Assembly: GCA_963662175.1 (NCBI GenBank)
Contig: OY759214.1
Coordinates: 76,272,037 to 76,336,036, forward strand
Origin: Aradus depressus
Lineage: Eukaryota; Arthropoda; Insecta; Hemiptera; Aradidae
Direction: 5' to 3'
Length of the DNA stretch: 64,000 nt
Both the position numbers and the translations under genes were made by a program. The notes under the pieces were generated by a model that worked only from the letters and a program-made list of their open reading frames with translations, made no database searches and was not told where the DNA came from. This document shows, one piece after another, positions 1 through 10,814 of the stretch (its first letter is position 1; each line of letters opens with the position of its first letter).

Positions 1-1057
1 TCGAGCCGACGGAAAACTTCTCTAAGATGCATCTCATGTTCCTGGATGTTGGAGGATGCCACTAAGATGTCGTCTAAATAAACAAAACAGTACGGCAAGT
101 CCCTAAAGATGGAATCCATGAACCGCTGGAAAGTTTGGGCTGCATTCCTGAGACCGAAACACATTCTGACAAACTCATAGAGACCGAATGGTGTGATGAT
201 AGCGGTTTTGGAAATATCTTCTTCTGCAACAGGTATCTGAAAGTATGCCCTGACCAAGTCCAATTTAGTAAAGATATTTTTCCCATGTAAACCTAGATTA
301 AAATCATTCAAATTGGGAACTCCATATCGGTCAGGTGTCGTTTGGGCATTCAACATGCGGTAGTCCCCGCAAGGTCGAAGCTGGCCGTCCTTCTTGATGA
401 CCACGTGAAGAGGACTGGACCACTGACTCTTTGAAGGTCTACATATCCCTTCCGCTACCATTCGCCGGAACTCTTCCTTTACAGCCTGATACTTTTCTGG
501 CGGGAGTCTTCTGGCCTTGGCATACACGGGTCTTCCAGTCGTCTCGATATGATGAAAAACCTTATGCTTCGCAGGGCTCTGGATTGGTGAAAGCCTGGTG
601 ATCCTTGGGAATTCCTTTAATATTCCTTCGAAAGGTTGCGAGCCAGAAATGGGGGAAATAGTACTCTGCGCATTGACTGAGACCTTCCCGGGTGTAGCCA
701 GACCAGTAAGCAGATCAAGAAGCCGGCGTCCATTAAGATCAGCCACAAGGTGAAAATTGTACAAAAAATCTGCACCTAAAATTGCTTTGGGGATGTCAGC
801 AATAACAAACTTCCAGGTAAAAACTCGCCGCAACCCGAAGTCCAGTTGAAGAGTTGCTTCACCGAATGTTGATATTCTGGAACCGTTGGCTGCATATAAA
901 TAAAATTCCTGTGGCCGTCTCCTAATATTTTTCAAAGGTGGGATGACTGAAATGGCCGCCCCCGTGTCAACCAAAAATACACGCTGACTCCGTTGATCAG
1001 TCACGAATAAACGGCGTTGGAGCGTCAGAGTGTCGGTTAACGCCACACCCGACACCT
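1..1057 (-). CDS. pol: Ty3/Gypsy pol, partial (protease and start of reverse transcriptase)
   Basis: Polyprotein of an LTR retrotransposon. The reading frame stays open from about 1057 to the window edge. It shows the aspartic protease active site VDTGAAISVIPP (about 945-985) and then the reverse transcriptase, with its catalytic YLDD box at about 65-80. RNase H and integrase must lie to the left of the window. There is no usable ATG at the head of the frame, so expression as a gag-pol fusion by a -1 shift is expected. The lack of any stop over 1 kb suggests a young copy. It lies in a POLD1 intron, antisense to the host gene. Confidence 0.9.
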
Positions 1058-1060
1058 GCT

Positions 1061-1861
1061 TCAGTTTTCCGGCTTGGTGGTCTGCGTGTGTTCCCATGCG
1101 CAGGGTGACTCACACTTCTTGGCCCTCTCCCGGAATTTATAATGATAAAAACAGAGCCAATTTGGGTCGGTGGGTGTCTTCCTCCTGCCGCGAGAACCGC
1201 TTCTGCCTCTAGGTCCCTGTTTTGGCGGTTCGTTGCGTCGATGGGACATTTTGAGCTCAGCTACCTCCCGTGATAGCTGCCTTATTTCTTCCAACAATTG
1301 GGATAATTCACTTGTATGTGCCATAGCGTGAACTTCATGGGGCCGTTGTACTTCGTGGATCCTGTCCGCTACCTCAGCCAACTTGTTGAGGTCCTGATGT
1401 CCCGTGGAGAGCAATATTGCTTGTGTATTGGGTGGAAGTGCGCGCAACCAAAGGGTCCTCATTACTTCAGATGCTACCGCATCGCCAGCCAAATGATGCA
1501 TTTGCTGCAGTAATCGGGAGGGTTTCTCATCCCCCAGTTGTTTCCCTTCAAGGAGCTGTTGGATGCGCATATTTTCTGATTCCGTAAACGCACCAACCAA
1601 TCTCTTTTTTAAATCTTCATAGGGGGTACTGCCAGGTTTTTTTACAATGTCTGCCGCATGTTGAAGGATCTCAAACTCCAAAGAACTAACAATTGTGTTA
1701 AATTTTGTCAGTGAGTTGGTAATTTGAGAGCGGGCAAAAACGGCCTCAACCTGACAGAACCAAAGTTCAGGGTCAGGCTTCCAGAATGGTGGGACTTTGT
1801 TAGCTGCTGGTGCAAAGGCCGCCACTGATTTCGTGTCTCCTTTATTTTCCCCTTCCGCCAT
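1061..1861 (-). CDS. gag: Ty3/Gypsy gag
   Basis: A 266-aa structural protein of the same retrotransposon. It starts at the ATG at 1861 and ends at the TGA at 1061-1063. Residues about 20-130 resemble the capsid-type domain of arthropod Gypsy gags (PPFWKPDPELWF near the start). A basic, Gly/Arg/Ser-rich stretch follows at about 205-230. The C-terminus has a compact Cys/His motif (CFYHYKFRERAKKCESPC) in place of a standard CCHC knuckle. No internal stop is seen. The pol frame follows directly in the -1 register. Confidence 0.88.
   Translation of the reverse strand: MAEGENKGDTKSVAAFAPAANKVPPFWKPDPELWFCQVEAVFARSQITNSLTKFNTIVSSLEFEILQHAADIVKKPGSTPYEDLKKRLVGAFTESENMRIQQLLEGKQLGDEKPSRLLQQMHHLAGDAVASEVMRTLWLRALPPNTQAILLSTGHQDLNKLAEVADRIHEVQRPHEVHAMAHTSELSQLLEEIRQLSREVAELKMSHRRNEPPKQGPRGRSGSRGRRKTPTDPNWLCFYHYKFRERAKKCESPCAWEHTQTTKPEN
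1064..1070 (-). other. candidate gag-pol -1 frameshift site
   Basis: On the minus strand the last codons of gag read GAA AAC TGA, and pol continues in the -1 frame from GGA AAA. The heptamer GGAAAAC allows an A-site AAC to AAA slip, but it is not a standard XXXYYYZ site. The register change is seen directly; the mechanism is inferred. Confidence 0.5.
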
Positions 1862-1923
1862 CGTGGGAATCAGAGCGGAGACAAAAAATAACTAAACAAA
1901 TATTTAAAATTCTCACCGTTCAA

Positions 1924-1941
1924 ATCACGTCGGGGTCACCA
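1924..1941 (-). other. primer-binding site, tRNA-Trp type
   Basis: The minus strand reads TGGTGACCCCGACGTGAT, 18 nt that match the tRNA-Trp primer site known from avian retroviruses. It lies 63 nt upstream of the gag ATG, where the site after a 5' LTR should be. It marks the inner edge of the LTR. Confidence 0.8.
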
Positions 1942-2213
1942 CTTTACCCTCGTCACTCTTTTCTTTCGAAAATGCAGGATAAGAAAAATATATATAACGT
2001 GAACATTTATTCAGTATATTTTTTGTGTAAATTAATAATTTCATCTGTATAATAATAATAAAAATATCATCTGTTTTTTATCGAACTACGAGGTGTGTTC
2101 CTGTCCGCTTCTGCAAAGTCGCCGTTGATCCGAATACGAACGCTACAAGAGTAAGAGCGAAATCATTGATTAACTAAATCAATCCGCGCTTTGGAAGTGA
2201 TTCACCGACCACC
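1942..2213 (-). repeat. 5' LTR of the Gypsy element (outer edge approximate)
   Basis: This block runs from the primer site towards the POLD1 exon at 2387. It holds an AATAAA on the minus strand near 2010, suitable for the R/U5 polyadenylation signal. The second LTR is outside the window, so the outer end cannot be fixed by comparison and is only estimated. Confidence 0.45.
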
Positions 2214-2386
2214 TTTTTTTATTGCTTATAGTTCGATGAATACCCGAAATCTATACTTAATTGTATTTTCCTCGAAGTAAATATGGAGTGTAATTTTAGT
2301 GATACATGCGAAATGTAAATTAGATCATGAAAATTAAACATTAAATATTAATTTTCTTTCTTATTACATTTATTAATTACTTTCAG

Positions 2387-5300
2387 AGCGTCACTGCCTA
2401 TGGTCGAACTATGATTGAAAGAACTAAACAAGAAGTGGAACAAAAATATTGCATTTCAAATGGATTTCCTTTCGATGCTAAGGTAATTATTTCATAACAA
2501 ATTAATAATAGTAGTTAATTAAATCTATGATTGTTTTATCAGAATGATAACATATTTATTTATATTGAACCATAAATGGTAATGGGAAATTATTATAAAA
2601 TGTGCTTGTAAAGGCGAGGTTTGAGCATTCTGTTTTGGGTTGGTTGGCCCAATGGATAAACTTCGGCACTAGAGACCAAAGACAGGCTCTTCATGGTGAG
2701 ACATGGTGATTTTCTGCAAGAAGTCTGCGTTGTCTAGGCCGGTTTCTCGACGAATTCGAGTGTTCCGGTCGAACCAGGGTGCGGTTTCTGGCAAACGGAG
2801 AACCTTGTTTTCAAATCTTCGAAGTTTTTGTATGTTCGTGTTGTGCCCAGCCAGATGGGTGCTGCATACGTGAATAGTGGTCTGAGTAGAGATGTGTAGA
2901 GGAGAAAACTGCAGTGTACTTGAGTGGCGATCTTCTGTTGATGAGGGGATATGCTATATGCTTGCGTGAGTTTTTTTTGTTTATGTGTTGATTCTATGCT
3001 AATTTTGTGTCCAAATGAATGCCGAGATATTTAATTTCCATTGACCATCTATATGCCCCGTCCTTGAAAGGAAAAGATAATAAAATTCGAAACAGTAAAA
3101 AGTTTCTTACTTTTGAGTGATTCAAAATTATATTTTTATTTTTAAATTTCAGCACAACTTTTAGATTCCTACATAGCTTTCAAATTTTAAAACTAAGTTG
3201 TTTTATTTGTGCTAGGGATAAAGCTTTTTTTGTGCTAGGATATAGCTTTTTAAATTATTGTGGATTATAAGTATATAGAAACAATTCTTAAAATATCTTG
3301 AAAAATATAGGAATGTTTGAATTAACTTGAAGATGAAAAAAAAATGAAGATTTATTAAGAATAAAGAAAACATTTTTATTAACAGCAAATGCTGATTTTT
3401 TAAATATGTTTTTAAAATAATCTTTTTATTTATGAGATTTTTAATAGTCTAAAAGTATTATTATATGAACCCCTCTCCAATTACAGGTTATTTACGGCGA
3501 CACGGATTCAGTTATGGTGAAATTTGGAGTCAAAACGCTGGAAGAAGCAATGGCTTTAGGCAGGGAAGCTGCTGAATACGTCTCACAAAAGTTTATTGCT
3601 CCTATCAAACTTGAATTCGAGAAAGTAATTATAGTTACTTTATACATTTTTTTTTAATTTTAAATTAATTTGTTACATTTTTATACCTACAAGGAAGTAT
3701 TGTGATCTTGGGAGAATCTGAGATTAAGTTTTCAACGGATTTACATGTTTCAAGGTCTCCTGAACATGTTTTGACTTTACCATTTTCGAGAAGATATATC
3801 TGATTGGAGGTCTCGTAACTCAGAAAGGATTGTAGCTATGGAACTGAAATTTGAAACGAAGACATCACATGTGTTAACGTAGATCTGATTACATTTTGGC
3901 CGCCATTGAACAGAAATAAACCCCTTTACTTCGGGGCCTACCTATATTTTACAAGATAACGCTTTATATTTATGACATCAAAAATTTACAAATAAAAGTA
4001 GTAGTGAAAACACGAATGCACACTATATGCAAAATGATTTTTCGCAGCTTGTCTGGATTGCGAGATAAATACTGAAACCGTTCTAAAATTTTGTTCTGAA
4101 ACCGTTAGGTTGATTTACGTGAAAACTATTAGTCTTATCAAATATTATTAGTATATAAATACTATGTCGTACCAAAAATGGTGGCCGTGCGGGCTTGAGC
4201 GTAGGGCTTTGGTCGCATGGTCTCACCATGGTTTGTGGGTTCGAATCCCGTCCGGGAGAGAGTTTTATTTCGTAGATAGAACTCCCTCCCAGGGCCATGG
4301 GTGTCGTAAATAACTAGATAACAAAGTGACATGGTTAATATGCATCGTACATAAAAAAATGTAGTGCATGCCATGTTGAGAACTTCGTTTTTTTTTAATA
4401 ATTATTCATTATTATAATCTACATGTAAAATATTAGCCTTATTCAAGATATAATTCTTGACTCATTATTTTAGGTGTACTGTCCGTACCTCCTGATCAAC
4501 AAGAAGCGCTATGCCGGCCTCTACTATACCCGTCCTGAGGAGTACGACAAGATGGACTGCAAGGGTCTGGAGACAGTTCGCCGGGACAACTGTCCTCTGG
4601 TGGCCAACATCATCAACACGTGTCTCCAGAAACTCCTCATTGATAAGTAAGATATTTTTGATACTCTTTTAACAATTGACTTGGGCGCCGATATCTCAGA
4701 GATAGCGTGTTAGCTTACTGAGCTTAAGATCGCGGGTTCGAAACCTGGCCGAAGCCCTTTTGTATTTTGTCACGCCGCTCTTTGGATGGAACGTTAAGCG
4801 ATGGTCCCAAGCCTGTGCGATCGTTGAAGACTCGTACCCTAGGTGAATAAACCTAGGTAGGCAACATTTAGGACTAACCGAGTATTCTACATAAGTTAGT
4901 TATTGTGACTCATGCCTGGGTTTACGAGGTCATATCGCCTACTACCATACCTCATTAACTAACATATATAAAAAAAAAAATAATAAAATAAAATAAAAAA
5001 AAAAAACATTTTTATTGGCTCAGCACACTTAGTGCTCTACACATTAAAAGAGAAACAAAGCATATTATATAGAAGGGTTATATAATGTCCTGGTATAGCC
5101 GAGGTTTGAGTCGCCTGTTGGGGTGGTCCGACCGAGGGTGAAGAAGGTAGCGGCGGGCACATCGACAAGACCATCGTGGAACTGCTGTGTAACCTGGGTG
5201 ATATGGTCTGCAACTTCCGGCACTCCCAGCTCACGCCGGATTTGACTGTTTCGGACGAACCAAGGGGCCTTTACTGCCAATCGGAGAACCTTGTTTTCAA

Positions 5301-8300
5301 ACTTCCTTAATTTGTTAATGTTTGTTTTGCTGGCCCCCAGCCAGACAGGGCAAGCATATGTGAGCAGTGGTCGGAGTAATGAGGTGTAAAGAAGTGTAGT
5401 ACATTTGTGCTTGAGTGGAGTGTTTCTGTTTATGAGTGGGTATAATTGTGCCAGTCGGGTGTATGCTCGTGTGAGTTGTTTGTTTATGTGTTGTGTCCAA
5501 GTAAGTTTAGTGTCGAAGTGTATGCCGAGATATCTGACTGTTTGGTCATTGGGTGTCCAATGTATGTCTGTATTATTGATTTTAAGTGGTGTTAGTGTTA
5601 ATTTTACGAAGTGAGAAAACTTTGGCCTCCGTTTTGGCAGTATTGAGCTTCAAGTTCCACCTGTCGAACCACTCTGTCACACTCTCCACACTCCGCCGAA
5701 GGGCTACTGCGGCCAAAGACAGATCCTTGTGTTGAGACACAAGCATCGTATCGTCGGCATAAGTAGCCAACAGCGTAGATGGAGAGTCTGGCATGTCGTA
5801 ACAGTAGAGGTTGAACAGTATCGGACTTAGAATTGCCCCCTGTGGTACTCCGGAATGTATGTACGTCTTCCCACTGATGGAGGAGTTCACTCTGACCTGA
5901 AACGTCCGTTCAGAGAGGAACCCGATGATGATCCGTTGGAGGTACAGAGGAACTCCCGTCCTCCAAAGCTTGAAGATAAGGCCGTCGTGCCATACGCTGT
6001 CGATTGCAGCAGCCACATCGAGGAAGAGTCCTACAGAGTACTCCTTCCTCTCGAAGCCGGTGACAATGTATTCTGTGACTCGCTGCAGCTGGTGAACAGT
6101 CGAGTGTTTCGGCTTGAATCCAAATTGGTGGTGGGGAATACAGTTGGTGTCTTGGAGGAAGCATAACAGCCGACGGTAGATGACCCTCTCGAACAACTTT
6201 GAGAGAGTGTTGAGGAGACTAATAGGTCGGTAGCTAGATGCTTCGTCCTTGGGCTTGCCGCTCTTGTGGAATACAGTGACAATGGCATTCTTCCACTGTT
6301 GTGGGAAGTACCCGCATCGAAGACAACCATTGAAAACGCTGGTCAGGTACGCCACAGCCTTTGAAGATAGATTCTTGAGAACCAGATTTGGAATCAGGTC
6401 ATCGCCTGGCGCCTTCCGAAGAGGTAATTTGTGAAGTAATTGTTCGATTTCTGAAGGTGTTGTGAATTGTAAAGGTGACTCTGCTGTGTGTGGAGGGTGA
6501 ATCTTGAAGTATGTGATTTCCGGCGTGTGGTAATTGCTGATGATGGTGGGTGTAAAAGTGTTTTCGAGATGTCGCGCTATAACATTACATTTTTCGTCGT
6601 CAGACACAGCGATGCCGTCAGTCCGTTTTAATGGAGGGATGGAGTTGGTCTGTCTTAGTATCCGTTTCGTCTCTCGCCACAGATTTGGGTCTCCTGGAGT
6701 TATGTCCTGTAAGTGCTGGCGATAGTTGTCAATTCGTAGATAGTCCAGTTCCCATTTCACTTGATGTGTCAGTCGGTTCAGTTGTTGTTTAGTGTTTGGG
6801 TCTCTGGTACGTTGCCAGTTATGTCGTAATCTGTTTTTGTCTTGAATTAGTTTTAGTATGTAGTTTGGAATGGGATGATGTGGTCGTTGTCTCTTGTCAC
6901 TATTTTTCTTGACTGTTGCACTGGCTATGGATGATTTGATATGCTGCGTAAAGTCAGTCATAGCTTTTTCAATTTTGTCTGTCACGTTGTAATCTGTTGG
7001 TATGTGTAGAGACTTGTCCAGTTCATTTCGAAATGTGTCCCACTAACATATATATAATAATTTGTCTTATTGATTAATTTATACGTAGAATATTAATTAG
7101 CCTTGCTACCAAAGGCCTTTAAAATTTCTTGAAGATCCATCGCTCTATCCATCTCATGTAGCACTGTTTAACACCTCCACGACCTAATGTAAAGATAGGT
7201 CGAAGACTTTGAGGACAATACATCACTATATTCCATATTTTCGGTAAATTTTCCTGAAGTGTCCACTTTTGTCCAACGATATTTCGAGTCTATTTAAAGT
7301 CCCTTCTTCAGGTCACATTTCTGGTCCTCATATTTTCTGAATATTGCCATATAATACATCCTTCGAAAGCTTAATTCAATGCTTTTTAGAAAGAGGGACC
7401 TAACTACATTTTACAAGATACAGCTTAATTTTATGATCTAATCAAAAATATTTTCGAGTAATAGTTGTAGAAAATATTGAAATACATAATTTATATGAAA
7501 TATAATTTTTTACAGGTGGTCCGGTCTTCTAGATACATGCCGAAAACGATCCTGAAATGTAGTTTTAGAACACATATTTTTTGACATTTCCTTGATTTGC
7601 CCGAAAACGGTTAGACCTATCGAAAAATTGACTCTTACCAAAATTGTTCCTTGTAAAATTTCCAATCGCTCTAAGTCCTCATATTTGAGATCTGATCAAT
7701 GCGACAAAAGTTATAGAGCCCCGAAGAATGTAAACTAAATGTCTAAGGAATATATCTAAGTATTTTTTTAAATCGTAACTCATAGCAACGAACTTTCAAA
7801 TATGGTTTATATATTCGCAGCAACAACGCTTACAGATCTTTCTCCCCTTCCCCTTCTCGAAATCATTTCATTTTGTCTCTTTGAACAGCGTTATCTTGAG
7901 TGTAGACATTCTTATACCCAGTAATGCCAGTATGAAATAATTTTGGGAAATGGGAAAGACAGTGATCTGTAAGCGTGGTTGATTTAAGAAAGTACTAAAA
8001 AATGTATTTATTTCCGAAAGGGATCCAGAGGGTGCGATCAACTATGCCAAACAGCAGATCAGCGACCTGCTCCGAAACAGACTGGACATCTCTCAGTTGG
8101 TGATCACGAAGGAGCTTGCCAAGACAGACTATGCAGGGAAACAGGCCCATGTGGAGCTGGCCAACAAGATGAAGAAGAGAGACGCTGGATCGGCTCCCAA
8201 GCTTGGCGACAGGGTCCCCTTCGTCATCACCGCTGCCGCAAAGTCTACCCCTGCCTATCAGAAAGCCGAAGTAAGTAATCTCTTCCGTTTCTTATTTGTA

Positions 8301-10779
8301 TGTAGAAAAAACCATCAAGTTTCCATAATTTAAAAAAGGGTATGTATAAATGTCCTTTAAAAAAGATTATTTCAACTTTGTCGCGATATCTATACACAAA
8401 TTAATTCTCTTTAAAACAATTACTGTCAACTTTAAAATGTATAGTTTGCACTTTAAAATGATTAGTTTTAACTTTAACTTTGCAAGCCTCAAGGTACATT
8501 CTTGTTTACGATAAACACCTCGTGTGCATCTGTACCTGACTTCAACTCCTCCCAATTCTTTGTTAGACTTTTTCCATTGTGATAGAGATTGCACGAAATC
8601 TTCCGCTACTGCCAGACACGTCCGAACAGTGATTCAGAAAACAAAAAAAAAACGCGAATTATTAGAATTTGACAAAAGAAACAAGAATTTTTATGACCGA
8701 AAGAAGCGGAAGATTTCGTGCAATCTCTATCACAGTGGAAAAAGTGTACTTACAAAGGATTGGAAGGAGTCAGTTACAGATGTACACGTGGTGTTTATCG
8801 TAAACAAGAATGTACCTTGAGGTTTGCAAAGTTAAAGTTAAAACTAATCATTTTAAAGTGCAAACTATCCATTTTATAATTGACTATATAATTGTTTTGA
8901 AGTGAATTAATTTGTGTTATATTGAAATTATTTTATCTTAGTGCAATACATTTTTTGTAGTTAGACATAGCAATGTCTATGTTCATTTAATCTATTTTAA
9001 TGTTCTTTTAAATATAAGCCTTTAAGAAATATCTTTGCTAATTTGAAAATAAATAGTGTGAATGGTTTTCAGTGTGAAAATGTTTAAGGAGAAGAGTATT
9101 ATACTTTATACTTTATGTATAAGAAAGTATTGTAATCGTGCGAATCGAAGTTCGAGGTTTCAGCTGATCTTCACGCTCAAGGTTCCCTGAATATTTGTTG
9201 ACCATTTTCGCGATGATGTCTGTGCGTGTGTGTTTGTGATTGGAAAGTTGTGAGCTCTCTACCGCAAAAACGGTTGTAGCTAGGAACTTGAAATTTGGAA
9301 TGAAGGGGTCACATGTGCTAACTTAGATCTGATTAGATTTTGACCGAAATCGAGACCACTTTGCTTCAGGGCCTTAGTACATTTTACAAGATAAATTATA
9401 GAGACATCAAATTGTTTATTATAATGCAATAGTAGTCACTGACATTCCTTTAGTCAGAATTTTTAATTAATTCATTAACCTTTTTAATTATCTTCTTTCC
9501 TACTGAACTGTGTATGTCGGAACGGTAGCGCTTGTCCGATTTATTTCTGCATTGCTCAATATTTCTATTTTCTGTTTTTTCTTCAGGATCCGATATATGT
9601 GCTGGAAAACAACATCCCTATTGATACTAACTACTATTTGGAAAACCAACTTTCCAAGCCATTACTGAGGATATTTTCACCAATACTTGGCGATAAAGCG
9701 GAATCAATACTTCTGAGTTAGTTTTTTTTTCTTATATTAATTTTTATTTTGATTCTCTTCGGAAATAAAACAAAAATATTAATAATATTTGTATAAATGT
9801 TATTTTTCAGGAGGAGACCATACCCGAACAAAGGCTGTGGTCACTTCTAAAGTGAGTGCTCTAGCGGCATTTACGAAGAAGAAGGAGACTTGTCTGGGAT
9901 GTAAGTCTGTGCTGCCCACCCACGAAGAAGGCAACCCTCTCTGTAAATATTGTACTCCCAAGTATGGAGTTCTTCTTCAAGCGGAACTAACTAAGTAAGA
10001 GACAAAGAAGGGCGTAGCTCAATGGTATGCATGCTTGCTTACTGAGCATAAGATCGCGGGTTCAAAATCCCGCCAAGGCACCTGGGTTTTTTATATGGGA
10101 GGTAAAAAAAAAAAAAGAAACTGAAGCACACCGTCTTTTGAATGGAACGTTAATCGATGGTTCCGAGCCTGTACGATTAGGTAATCGTTAAAGACCCTAG
10201 AAGAATAAAAATTTAGGAAAGGCAAAATTTAGGACTTTCATAGTTGACTCGGGATCATGTCCACAAAAGTGAAGAAAGAGCGCTCTGGTAGGAGACCTTG
10301 TAGTTAAAGTCCGGGCATGAGTCAATAACTAACAAATATATATACTTACTTTCCCTGGCGCTACGGTCCTTGTAGAACCTGGGCCTCCTCAACGATCTTC
10401 CGCCATTCTTCTCTATCCTCGGCCTGCCGCCTCCATCTTCTCACACCCATCGTTCTGAGGTCGTCCTCCAGCCAACGTAAGCGGGGTCTACCTCTTCTTC
10501 TTTGTCCTCCCGGGTGTCCCTCCAGTATCCTCCTCGGCAATCTGTCTGGTTGCATCCTCTGTAAACGCCCCAGCCATCGCAGCTGCCCCTGCTTCACTAA
10601 GGCCACCAGGTCCGGTCTCTTGTACAGGTCCCTCAGCTCCCTATTGGTCCGTATTCTCCATATATCCCCCTCTGGAGTAGGGCCTATATTTTCCTCAATA
10701 CCTTCCTCTCCCACGTATTGAGTAAGACTTCGTCTCTCCTAGTCAGGACCCAGGTTTCACTCACAAATATATATTATAT

Positions 10780-10814
<35 letters not shown>

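Noticed and set aside
1030..1212. Plus-strand frames over the gag and pol region
   Set aside because: Shadows of the minus-strand gag and pol genes.
2641..2700. Possible tRNA-Arg-like gene
   Set aside because: Only box A-like sequence is convincing; no cloverleaf, and it abuts a decayed LINE fragment.
8524..8820. 98-codon frame in the POLD1 intron
   Set aside because: It runs through both arms of a foldback element, has no domain and mixes inverted sequence.
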